Of a stretch of DNA of 64,000 nucleotides, positions 50,051 through 58,217 are shown piece by piece. The DNA comes from Stenotrophomonas sp. BIGb0135 (GTDB lineage Bacteria > Pseudomonadota > Gammaproteobacteria > Xanthomonadales > Xanthomonadaceae): NCBI RefSeq assembly GCF_024810105.1, contig NZ_JANUDX010000013.1, positions 61,309 to 125,308 of the forward strand. Direction: 5' to 3'. The notes beneath the pieces were generated by a model that had not been told where the DNA came from, did no database searches, and saw nothing but the letters and a program-made list of their open reading frames with translations. Position 1 is the first letter of the stretch; every line of letters starts with the position of its first letter. A program made the translations under genes and the position numbers.

Positions 50051-51994
50051 ATGTCCTATCTCGTCCTTGCCCGCAAGTGGCGTCCGAAGCGTTTTGCCGA
50101 GCTGGTGGGCCAGGAACACGTGGTCCGTGCGCTCAGCAATGCGCTGGACAGCGGCCGGGTGCACCATGCGTTCCTGTTTACCGGCACCCGCGGGGTGGGC
50201 AAGACCACCATCGCGCGCATTTTCGCCAAGTCGCTGAATTGCGAGCAGGGCACCAGCGCCGACCCGTGCGGCCAGTGCCCGGCCTGCCTGGACATCGACG
50301 CCGGCCGCTACATCGACCTGCTCGAGATCGATGCCGCGTCCAATACCGGCGTGGACGATGTCCGCGAGGTGATCGAGAACGCCCAGTACATGCCCTCGCG
50401 CGGCAAGTACAAGGTCTACCTGATCGACGAAGTGCACATGCTGTCCAAGGCGGCCTTCAATGCGCTGCTGAAGACGCTGGAAGAGCCGCCGGAACACGTG
50501 AAGTTCCTGCTCGCCACCACCGACCCGCAGAAGCTGCCGGTGACGGTGCTCTCGCGCTGCCTGCAGTTCAACCTGAAGCGGCTGGACGAGGACCAGATCC
50601 AGGGCCAGATGACCCGGATCCTGGCCGCCGAGGAAATCGAGTCCGACCCGACCGCGATCGTGCAGCTGGCCAAGGCCGCCGACGGCAGCCTGCGCGACGG
50701 CCTGTCGCTGCTCGACCAGGCCATCGCCTATGCCGGCGGCGCGTTGCGTGAAGACGTGGTGCGCACCATGCTGGGCACGGTCGACCGCACCCAGGTGGCC
50801 GCCATGCTGGAGGCCCTGGCCGATGGCGATGGCGTGCGCCTGCTGCAGGTGGTGGCCGCGCTGGCTGAATTCTCGCCGGACTGGAGTGGCGTGCTCGAGG
50901 CGCTGGCCGAAGCCCTGCACCGCATCCAGGTGCAGCAGCTGGTGCCGGGCGCGCAGGCCGATGGCGAGGGGATCGATGCCGCCGCCTTTGCCCAGCGCCT
51001 GCGCCCGGAAGTGGTGCAGCTCTGGTACCAGATGGCGCTCAGCGGCCGTCGCGACCTGTACCTGGCCCCGAGCCCGCGTGCGGGCTTTGAAATGGCCGTG
51101 CTGCGCATGCTGGCCTTCCGCCCGGCCGCCGCCGTGCCGCCGGTGCCGCGCGATCCGGGCACTGGCATGGACGTGGGCAGTGGAACCGCGGGCAGCGTGC
51201 AGGGCAGTGGCATGGCCGCGGCACCTGCCGCAGTGGCCGCGGCCGTCGCCGTGCCTGCGCCGGTCATCGCCGCGCCGGTTGCGGTCGCCGCTCCATCGGT
51301 GGCGCCGCCGGCGCCTGCCGAGGTCGCGCGGCAGGCGCCCGCACCGGCGGCTGAACCCGCACCGGAGGACGATCCGCCGCCGTGGCACCCGACCGGGGCG
51401 GAGGAGCGTGACGAGGCGCTGGCCGCGGAAATGGCCAGCCCCGACGCGGCCATGGTCGCGCCGTGGGAGGCGCCGCCGTCCCGTCCGGCCCCGCCCCTGG
51501 TCGCGGTTGCCGCCCCCGTTGCCGCGCCGCGCCCGCAGGGCATCGCCATCACCCCGTCCGCCGCGCCGGCCCCGGCGGCCGCGCCTGCCGCTATGCCGAT
51601 CACGCTGTCCTCGCCGGAGGCCTGGCTGGAACTGGTCGCCCAGAGCCAGCTCAACGGGCCGTCGCGACAGTTGGCCGCGCATGCGGCGTTCATCAGTTTC
51701 CAACACGGTGTCTTGAAACTGGCGGTATCGCCCGGATTTGAGTACCTGTGTTCAGACCGTTCGCTGGCAGCGCTGACCGATGCGCTGTCCGGGCCGCTGG
51801 GGCAGACCCCGCGGATCGTGATCGAACACGGCAACGCCGAGGCCGAAACGCTGCACCAGCGTTCCGACCGCCAGCGTGGCGAGCGGCAACAGGCGGCAGA
51901 AACCGCCTTCATGGCCGACCCGCAAGTGCAGATGCTGGTCCAGCAGCACGGTGCGCGGGTCGTGGCCGATTCCATCCGTCCTTTTGATGAGTAA
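50051..51994 (+). CDS. dnaX: DNA polymerase III tau/gamma subunit
   Basis: Clamp-loader ATPase subunit. 647 residues from ATG 50051: Walker A GTRGVGKTT (about 45), zinc-binding Cys cluster (CGQCPACLDI), Walker B VYLIDEVHM, sensor ATTDPQKLP, then a long Ala/Pro linker (about 370-530) and the tau domain. No A-rich slippery heptamer of the E. coli kind was seen, so gamma formation by frameshift is not evident. Confidence 0.96.
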   Translation: MSYLVLARKWRPKRFAELVGQEHVVRALSNALDSGRVHHAFLFTGTRGVGKTTIARIFAKSLNCEQGTSADPCGQCPACLDIDAGRYIDLLEIDAASNTGVDDVREVIENAQYMPSRGKYKVYLIDEVHMLSKAAFNALLKTLEEPPEHVKFLLATTDPQKLPVTVLSRCLQFNLKRLDEDQIQGQMTRILAAEEIESDPTAIVQLAKAADGSLRDGLSLLDQAIAYAGGALREDVVRTMLGTVDRTQVAAMLEALADGDGVRLLQVVAALAEFSPDWSGVLEALAEALHRIQVQQLVPGAQADGEGIDAAAFAQRLRPEVVQLWYQMALSGRRDLYLAPSPRAGFEMAVLRMLAFRPAAAVPPVPRDPGTGMDVGSGTAGSVQGSGMAAAPAAVAAAVAVPAPVIAAPVAVAAPSVAPPAPAEVARQAPAPAAEPAPEDDPPPWHPTGAEERDEALAAEMASPDAAMVAPWEAPPSRPAPPLVAVAAPVAAPRPQGIAITPSAAPAPAAAPAAMPITLSSPEAWLELVAQSQLNGPSRQLAAHAAFISFQHGVLKLAVSPGFEYLCSDRSLAALTDALSGPLGQTPRIVIEHGNAEAETLHQRSDRQRGERQQAAETAFMADPQVQMLVQQHGARVVADSIRPFDE

Positions 51995-52000
51995 CACGAC

Positions 52001-52321
52001 ATGCGCGGCAACATCGCCCAATTGATGCAGCAGGCCCAGAAGATGCAGGAAAACCTGCAGAAGGCCCAGGAAGAACTCGCCAAGCTGGAAGTGACCGGCA
52101 GCGCTGGCGGCGGCATGGTCAGCGTGACCCTGACCGGTGCCAAGGAATGCCGCAAGGTGCGGATCGATCCGTCGATCCTGGCCGATGCGGAAATGACCGA
52201 AGACCTGGTGGCCGCGGCGTTCAACGATGCGTCCAACAAGATCGATGCGGAGTCCAAGAACCGCATGGGGTCGGCCACCGCCGGCATGCAACTGCCGCCG
52301 GGCATGAAGCTGCCGTTCTGA
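52001..52321 (+). CDS. ybaB: Nucleoid-associated protein YbaB/EbfC
   Basis: 106-residue DNA-binding dimer, MRGNIAQLMQQAQKMQENLQKAQEELAKLEV start and GGGMVSVTLTGAKECRKVRIDP core. Six bases after dnaX and before recR, the classical dnaX-ybaB-recR order. Confidence 0.96.
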   Translation: MRGNIAQLMQQAQKMQENLQKAQEELAKLEVTGSAGGGMVSVTLTGAKECRKVRIDPSILADAEMTEDLVAAAFNDASNKIDAESKNRMGSATAGMQLPPGMKLPF

Positions 52322-52418
52322 GCCCGTGCGCGCGGTGGGCCTGCCCGCCGCCCCGCTGGCGACCGCGACGCGAAGCCCCCGGGCTTCGCGCGCTTGTTTC
52401 CGAGATGAGCCCACCGCC

Positions 52419-53018
52419 ATGAGCCTGCCCCTGCTCGAACAACTGATCGAGGCCTTCCGCGTGCTGCCCGGCGTGGGGCAGAAGACTGCCCAGCGCATGG
52501 CCTACCACGTGCTCGAGCGCGAACGCGAGGGTGGGCAGAAGCTGGCCGAGGTGCTGGCCAAGGCGATCGAGCGTATCGGTCACTGTGCGCAGTGCCGCGA
52601 TTTCAGCGAGACCGAGATCTGCGCGGTGTGTGCCAACGGCAGCCGCGAACGCCAGCAGCTGTGCGCGGTGGAGTCGCCGGCCGACCGCCTGGCGATCGAG
52701 CATGCGACCGGGTTCCGCGGCGTGTACTTCGTGCTGCAGGGGCGCTTGTCGCCGCTGGATGGGGTGGGCCCGCGCGAGCTCGGCCTGGACCAGCTGGAGG
52801 CGCGCCTGAAGCAGGGCGAGGTGCAGGAGTTGATCATCGCCACCAGCGCCACCGTGGAAGGCGAGGCCACGGCGCATTACCTGGCGCAACTGGCGCGCGC
52901 GCACACGGTGCGACCCAGCCGGCTGGCCCAGGGCCTGCCGCTGGGCGGCGAGCTGGAGTACGTGGACCGCGGCACGCTGTCGCACGCGTTCGGCACCCGC
53001 ACCGAAATCCAGGAATGA
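52419..53018 (+). CDS. recR: Recombination mediator RecR
   Basis: RecFOR pathway protein that loads RecA at gaps. 199 residues: helix-hairpin-helix (LPGVGQKTAQRMAYHVLE), C4 zinc finger (CAQCRDFSETEICAVC), Toprim domain (VESPADRLAIEHATGF) and the C-terminal Walker-like tail. Start at ATG 52419; Shine-Dalgarno is weak. Confidence 0.96.
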   Translation: MSLPLLEQLIEAFRVLPGVGQKTAQRMAYHVLEREREGGQKLAEVLAKAIERIGHCAQCRDFSETEICAVCANGSRERQQLCAVESPADRLAIEHATGFRGVYFVLQGRLSPLDGVGPRELGLDQLEARLKQGEVQELIIATSATVEGEATAHYLAQLARAHTVRPSRLAQGLPLGGELEYVDRGTLSHAFGTRTEIQE

Positions 53019-53118
53019 CCGCAGCGCCGACGCGCCGGCGCCGCGCGTCGGCCGGCTTCCCGAGGACCGAGGCCCTCATCCGCGCTAAGCTCCAAGGCCC
53101 TGTTCCAACTGGTGCCCC

Positions 53119-53478
53119 ATGAGCCAAGACACCCTGTTCGGCAAGATCATCCGCCGCGAAATCCCCGCCACCATCGTCTATGAGGACGAGGACGTGCTCG
53201 CCTTCAAGGACATCGCGCCGCAGGCGCCGGTGCACGTGTTGTTCATCCCGAAGAACGAGGCGATCCCGACCCTGGATGACGTGCAGCCTTCGCAGGCGCA
53301 CCTGATCGGCAAGCTGGCGCTGGCCGCCGCCGAGTACGCCCGCCGCGAAGGCTTCGCCCAGGACGGCTACCGGATCGTGATGAACTGCCGCGAGCATGCC
53401 GGGCAGACCGTATTCCACATCCACCTGCACCTGCTGGCCGGCGCCCCCCTGGGGCACTTCGGCACGCCCAACGCCTGA
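53119..53478 (+). CDS. hinT: HIT-family (HINT-like) nucleotide hydrolase
   Basis: Purine nucleoside phosphoramidase family. 119 residues, FGKIIRREIPATIVYEDEDVLAFKDI start and the histidine triad HIHLHLLAG near the C terminus, GQTVFH before it. Cytoplasmic homodimer. Confidence 0.93.
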   Translation: MSQDTLFGKIIRREIPATIVYEDEDVLAFKDIAPQAPVHVLFIPKNEAIPTLDDVQPSQAHLIGKLALAAAEYARREGFAQDGYRIVMNCREHAGQTVFHIHLHLLAGAPLGHFGTPNA

Positions 53479-53502
53479 AGCACCCAACGACGACGCCCCC
53501 GC

Positions 53503-53723
53503 GTAGAGCCACCCCATGGGTGGCTGCACGCACCGCTGGATCCGGTAGGGCCACCCCATGGGGGGGGCTGCACGCATCGCCGGATAAGGTAGAGCCACCC
53601 CATGGGTGGCTGCACGCAAGGCCGGATCCGGTAGAGCCACCCCATGGGTGGCTGCACGCATCGCCGGATCGGGCTGCACGCATCGCCGGATCCAAAAGCA
53701 GCCACGCATGGCGTGGCTCTACC
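53503..53723 (+). repeat. SMAG cluster: four direct and one inverted unit
   Basis: GTAG starts at 53503, 53545, 53589 and 53631 with palindrome GCCACCCCATGGGTGGC; the second unit has extra G (GGGGGGG). Steps are 42, 44 and 42 bases with a TGCACGCAxCGCxGGATCCG spacer; a loose spacer copy follows at 53668. An inverted unit of the GCCACGCATGGCGTGGC type ends at 53723. This fills the gap between hinT and slp; no gene seen. Confidence 0.9.
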
Positions 53724-53733
53724 GCGCGCAAAG

Positions 53734-53761
53734 AAAAAGCCGCACGACGGCGGCTTTTTCT
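53734..53761. terminator. Bidirectional terminator between hinT and slp
   Basis: AAAAAGCCGC-ACGACG-GCGGCTTTTT stem with T-runs on both strands. Confidence 0.88.
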
Positions 53762-53798
53762 TTCAACGCATACCGACCAACGGTCGGCCGCTAGGCGG

Positions 53799-54326
53799 TT
53801 ACCACCAGCCCCAGCCGCGGTAGCCCCAACCCGGGCCCCAGCCCGGCGGGCCCCACGGGCCGTACGGGTAAGCGGGCACCACATCGACCTGGCGCACTTC
53901 CGGCCACAGGTAGATGACGTCGGCCTCCAGCTTGGGCAGGCGGTAGTCGTACTCGCCGATACGGGTGCTCTCGTACCCGGCGATCTTGCCGATGAAGGTC
54001 ACGTCGCGGCCCGGCTCGAACACGGCCGGATCATAGAACCCGGCGCGGCAGGCGATGAAGCGACCGTCGCTGGCGTCGGCCGAGGTGGTGCTCGGGCGGC
54101 CGCTGCCGTTGAGCGGGCGCGAGATCAGCTGGAAGCAGGTCTGGCCCTGGCCCGGGTTGGTCTCGATGATGCGCCCGCCCCAACGAACCGGCGTGCCCAC
54201 CTGCTGGGTCGGCACCGCATCGCGCGGACTGACCATGCTGAACTGGCCTTGCAGCGGTTTGGGTGCGGTCGCGCAGGCGGCCAGCGCCAGGGAAGCGGCG
54301 AGGGGAAGCAGAATCTGGATCTTCAT
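53799..54326 (-). CDS. slp: Slp-family outer-membrane lipoprotein
   Basis: 175 residues, lipoprotein signal with lipobox LAAC (Cys18). Slp-family core: VGTPVRWGGRIIE, TCFQLISRPLNGSGRP, GRFIACRAGFYDPAVFEPGRDVTFIGKI and a Trp/Gly/Pro-rich tail (YPYGPWGPPGWGPGWG...). Family members respond to starvation or stationary phase in E. coli. Its ATG overlaps the tgpA stop (ATGA). Confidence 0.9.
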   Translation of the reverse strand: MKIQILLPLAASLALAACATAPKPLQGQFSMVSPRDAVPTQQVGTPVRWGGRIIETNPGQGQTCFQLISRPLNGSGRPSTTSADASDGRFIACRAGFYDPAVFEPGRDVTFIGKIAGYESTRIGEYDYRLPKLEADVIYLWPEVRQVDVVPAYPYGPWGPPGWGPGWGYRGWGWW

Positions 54327-56272
54327 GGGGATGCTCCGGAGGACGGGCGATGCCTGCGCAGGTCGCGCAATAATGAAGTGAGGTCGACGTCCGCGCCAGC
54401 GTAGCGCGCGAGAACGAAACGGCTGCTGAGTGACAGCAGCGCCGGGTCGGGACGTTGCTGGTGCACGCGCCGGGCCCAATGGCCCGCCGGTTCGGCGTGG
54501 TCACGGGCCAGGCCCAGCCTGGCGTAGCGCTGGCCCATCCGATGCCAGGCGCGCAGCAGGGGGTCGCGCTCGCGTTCGCCGCGGGCCAGCAGCCACGCCA
54601 TCCACCCTAGCGCGACCAGTGCGAAGAGGGTGAAAACGCCAATCAACTGCGCCGGCTCCAGTTTGTCCACGCCGAAGGGCCGCAGCAGTTGCTGCTGGCG
54701 GGTGGCGTTGAAGGACAGCACCAGGTCGTTCCAGCCGCGACGCAGCCAGTCGCTGGCCTGGCCCAGTTGCACCCAGCGGCTTTCCAGGGTGGCATCGCCA
54801 CCGACCTGCAGGCGATCTTCCAGGGTGTCGTAGATGCGCTCGGGCGCCACGGCGGCAGTCGGGTCCACCCGCACCCAGCCACGCCCGGGCAGCCAGACCT
54901 CGGCCCAGGCATGGGCATCCATGCGCCGAACGACCCAGTAGTCGCCGTAGCGGTTGCGGGTGCCGCCGGCAAAGCCGGTCACCACCCGGGCGGGAATGCC
55001 GGCGTTGCGCATGAGCACCACGAACGCCGAGCTGAAGTGCTGGCAGAAACCGGCCTGCTGGTCGAACAGGAACTCGTCCACGCCATCACGCCCGGGCAGC
55101 GGCGTGCTCAGGGTGTAGGCGAAACGCGCGCGGATCCACGCCATGGCACGGCGCACGATCGCCTCGTCGTCGTTACCGGCCTCGCTGCGCCACTGGTGGG
55201 CCAGCGTGGCCGTGCGCGGGTTGAACCCCTGCGGCAACTGCAATGCCCGGCGCCGTTGATAGGGCGAGAGATCCTCGACGTAGCCGGTGGCCGGCGCGGA
55301 CTGCAGCCGCCAGCGGGTGAGGGCGGTCAGGCTGGCCTGGCTGCGCAGGCTGTGGTCGGCGCCCAGCTCGCTGCCGGGGGGCGCCTGCATAGGCAGGTCC
55401 AGGGCGACGAGTTGCCGACGGTCGGTGGGTTCGTAGTCGATCTGATAGTCCCAGCGCGTGGCGCCGTGGGTGACCTCCGGCGGCGCGCGTCCGAGCGCGC
55501 TGCGGTCCTGTTCCCACACCCGGCCGTCGAAGTAGGTCATCACCGGGCCACGCCAGTAACGCTGCTGGGGTGTCGGCACGGGGCCGAAAAACTGCACGCG
55601 CAGCGCCGGGCTGTCATCGGCCATCAGGTCCAGCCATTGGCCCGGCTCCATCTGATCGGACAGTCCTGGCTTGCCGACCGCGCGTTCCGGGATGCCCCAG
55701 AGCGGCTCGCTCAGCCGCGGGAACAGCCAGAAACCGGCCAGCGCCAGCGGCAGGCCGAGGGCGATCAGCCGGCCCACGCCGCGGATCTGCCCACCGAGGG
55801 GTGGCGTAGGCGCCTGGCCTTCGGCCTGCGCCAGGCGCTGCAGGGTGAGCAGCGCCGTCAGCGCGGCCAGCACCGCCAGCGCCATGGTGGACGGCCCCTG
55901 GTCGAGCAGGAAGGCCGCGAACGGTGAGAACAACGCAAAGCCGAGCAGGCTGCGGGCATCGCGCAGGCTGCGCAGTTCGCTGGACTTGAGCGCCAGCATC
56001 GCCGCCAGCAGCGCGCAGCCGGTATCGCGGCCGGGACGGGCGCCCATCTGCCAATAGATCGCGGCCAGCATGCCCAGCACCAGCAGCAGGCGCAGGGGAG
56101 CCGGCAGCACCCGCTGGCGCGAGACCAGTGCGATGAGGACCGCGACCAGTGCGATGATCGCGGCCAGCAGGTCGGGCAACTGCAGCAGCAGCGGCACCAG
56201 GCCCAGGGCGGCGCTGGCCAGTGTCCAGTGGCGCGCGCTCGGACTCAGGAGGGGCGAGGTCGGCTCAGCCAT
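54323..56272 (-). CDS. tgpA: TgpA-type transglutaminase membrane protein
   Basis: 649 residues: N-terminal DUF3488 membrane domain with about five spans (15-190), periplasmic transglutaminase core (about 370-480) with Cys in QQAGFCQHFSSAFVVLMR, His in MDAHAWAEVW and Asp in WVRVDPTAAV, one more span near 555 and a cytosolic tail. P. aeruginosa TgpA is essential and linked to peptidoglycan. moxR, the DUF58 gene and tgpA form the conserved three-gene unit. Confidence 0.92.
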   Translation of the reverse strand: MAEPTSPLLSPSARHWTLASAALGLVPLLLQLPDLLAAIIALVAVLIALVSRQRVLPAPLRLLLVLGMLAAIYWQMGARPGRDTGCALLAAMLALKSSELRSLRDARSLLGFALFSPFAAFLLDQGPSTMALAVLAALTALLTLQRLAQAEGQAPTPPLGGQIRGVGRLIALGLPLALAGFWLFPRLSEPLWGIPERAVGKPGLSDQMEPGQWLDLMADDSPALRVQFFGPVPTPQQRYWRGPVMTYFDGRVWEQDRSALGRAPPEVTHGATRWDYQIDYEPTDRRQLVALDLPMQAPPGSELGADHSLRSQASLTALTRWRLQSAPATGYVEDLSPYQRRRALQLPQGFNPRTATLAHQWRSEAGNDDEAIVRRAMAWIRARFAYTLSTPLPGRDGVDEFLFDQQAGFCQHFSSAFVVLMRNAGIPARVVTGFAGGTRNRYGDYWVVRRMDAHAWAEVWLPGRGWVRVDPTAAVAPERIYDTLEDRLQVGGDATLESRWVQLGQASDWLRRGWNDLVLSFNATRQQQLLRPFGVDKLEPAQLIGVFTLFALVALGWMAWLLARGERERDPLLRAWHRMGQRYARLGLARDHAEPAGHWARRVHQQRPDPALLSLSSRFVLARYAGADVDLTSLLRDLRRHRPSSGASP

Positions 56273-57221
56273 GCGGCATCAGCGCCAGTGCGCGTTGGCA
56301 AAGGTGGTGGTGGGCGCTGCCATTGCCCGGCCCCAGTGCGGGTTGCCCGGGGAGCAGCAGCGTATAGCGGCGGCCGTCGCGTTCGGCCATGTCGACCCAG
56401 CGCGCCAGCCGCGCGATCCGCGTTTCCACCGGCAGCGTGGACACCTGGCGCCAGTCGAGCAGTACATCCATGCCAACCGGCTTTTCATACTCGCGTACCA
56501 GCAGGGTGTCGCGCCGCGCCGAGTGCTTCCAGGCGATGCTGCGTTGCGGGTCGCCGGCGCGATACGGGCGCAGCTGGTGCAGTTCGTCGCCACTGGCGTG
56601 CACGCGGGTATGCAACGGGTCACCGCCGCTTTCCGGCAGCGGGGGTGCCTGGGTGGCCGGCGCGGCATAGACCAGCAGCGGGGCATCGGGCCACACCCAC
56701 GACCAGGCGCGCACCAGGCCGAGCGGCTGGGTGGTGGAGATCCGGATGCGGTCCAGGTCCAGCCAGCCACGGCGTACGGTGGGCAGTGCCAGGTCCACTT
56801 CGATCTGGTCGCTGTCGATCAGGTGGCCAAAGGTGGTCGCCTCGGCATGGGCCACTTCCAGCCCACGCCGCGCGCGCGCATCCGGGCGCGACAGGATGAT
56901 CCGCAGCCGCATCGGCACGCCGGCATGCACCGGTTCGGCCGAGACCGCGTCGATGCGCAGGCCGGACAACTGCAGGTGCGCGCTGATGGTGCTGGCGATC
57001 GCCACGGTGGCCAGCAACAACGCCAGCAGCATGGCCGGGTTGTTGTTGTAGTTCAGCGCACCCAGCAGCATCGCGCCCAGCAGTGTCGCCACGAACAGGC
57101 CGAACCGGGTGGGCAGCACATAGATCCGGCGCCGGTCCAGGCGACGCGGCAACGTCTCCGGTCGGCGCGGTCGCGCCAACAACTGCAGTGTCCGCCAGCG
57201 GTCTCCCCAGCCGCGACGCAT
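56265..57221 (-). CDS. DUF58 domain protein
   Basis: 318 residues from ATG 57221. Two N-terminal spans (about 35-75), then a beta-rich region and the DUF58 signature ELHQLRPYRAGDPQRSIAWKHSARRDTLLVREYEKP followed by a degenerate vWA-like part. Thought to act with the MoxR ATPase on envelope substrates. Overlaps moxR by a few bases before and tgpA by eight after, so tightly coupled. Confidence 0.9.
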   Translation of the reverse strand: MRRGWGDRWRTLQLLARPRRPETLPRRLDRRRIYVLPTRFGLFVATLLGAMLLGALNYNNNPAMLLALLLATVAIASTISAHLQLSGLRIDAVSAEPVHAGVPMRLRIILSRPDARARRGLEVAHAEATTFGHLIDSDQIEVDLALPTVRRGWLDLDRIRISTTQPLGLVRAWSWVWPDAPLLVYAAPATQAPPLPESGGDPLHTRVHASGDELHQLRPYRAGDPQRSIAWKHSARRDTLLVREYEKPVGMDVLLDWRQVSTLPVETRIARLARWVDMAERDGRRYTLLLPGQPALGPGNGSAHHHLCQRALALMPHG

Positions 57222-57223
57222 CG

Positions 57224-58177
57224 TCAATCCACCGGCACGGTCTGGAGGATGGCGCGCGCCAGCGCCGGTCCGTTGCTGGCTTCCGCCTCGGGGACCAGGC
57301 GGTGCCCGGCCACGGCCACGAACAGGGTCTGCACGTCTTCGGGCACCACGTGCGCGCGACCGAGCAGCAGTGCATGCGCCTTGGCCGCACGCAGCAGGGC
57401 CAGTCCGGCACGCGGCGAGAGCCCCACGCGCACGCCGGCGTGCTGGCGGCTGCGGGTGAGCAGGGCCTGCACGTAATGCACCAGCGCATCGCTGGCATGC
57501 ACCTGGCTGGCGGCCTCGCGCAGCGCGCGCACCTGGCCGTCGTCCAGCCGCGGTGTGGCCTTGGCGATCAGGTGGCGGCGGTCGGTGCCGCGCAGCAGTT
57601 CGCGCTCGGATTCGGGGTTGGGATAGCCCAGTGCCAGGCGCAGCAGGAAGCGGTCCAGCTGCGAATCGGGCAGGGGGAAGGTGCCCGACAGGTCGACCGG
57701 GTTCTGCGTGGCGATCACGAAGAACGGGTCCGGCAGCGGATGGGTCACCCCGTCCAGCGTGACCTGCTGCTCGGCCATCGCCTCGAGCAGCGCGCTCTGC
57801 GTGCGCGGCGGCGCGCGGTTGATCTCGTCGGCCAGCAGCACGTGGGTGAACACCGGTCCGGTATGGAACTGGAACTGGCGGCTGGTCGCGTCATAAACCG
57901 AGACGCCGAGCACGTCGGCAGGCAGCAGGTCGGAGGTGAACTGCACGCGCTGGAAGCCCAGCCCCAGGCTGGAGGCCATCGCGTGGGCCAGGGTGGTCTT
58001 GCCCAACCCGGGCAGGTCTTCGATCAGCAGGTGGCCGCCGGACAGCAGCGCGACGAACGCCAGGCGCACTTCGTGTGCCTTGCCCAGCACCAGCCCGTTG
58101 ACCTGGTCCTGGGCGCTGCGAAGGGCCTGTCGCAGTACATCGGTTAGCATGGCTGGCACGTGGGGCGAATTTTCCAT
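57224..58177 (-). CDS. moxR: MoxR-family AAA+ ATPase
   Basis: 317-residue chaperone-like ATPase: Walker A EDLPGLGKTTLAHAMA (about 55), Walker B VLLADEINRAPPRTQSALLEAM, sensor 1 VIATQNPVD, arginine finger region DRFLLRLALGYP. First gene of the moxR-DUF58-tgpA operon, head-to-head with a glycosyltransferase 40 bases away. Confidence 0.94.
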   Translation of the reverse strand: MENSPHVPAMLTDVLRQALRSAQDQVNGLVLGKAHEVRLAFVALLSGGHLLIEDLPGLGKTTLAHAMASSLGLGFQRVQFTSDLLPADVLGVSVYDATSRQFQFHTGPVFTHVLLADEINRAPPRTQSALLEAMAEQQVTLDGVTHPLPDPFFVIATQNPVDLSGTFPLPDSQLDRFLLRLALGYPNPESERELLRGTDRRHLIAKATPRLDDGQVRALREAASQVHASDALVHYVQALLTRSRQHAGVRVGLSPRAGLALLRAAKAHALLLGRAHVVPEDVQTLFVAVAGHRLVPEAEASNGPALARAILQTVPVD

Positions 58178-58217
58178 GTCCGTCTCGTGTCGATGATTCC
58201 TTCGATTCTATAGAGCA

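Noticed and set aside
50051..51994. Programmed frameshift site in dnaX for gamma
   Set aside because: No A-rich slippery heptamer seen in the GC-rich linker.
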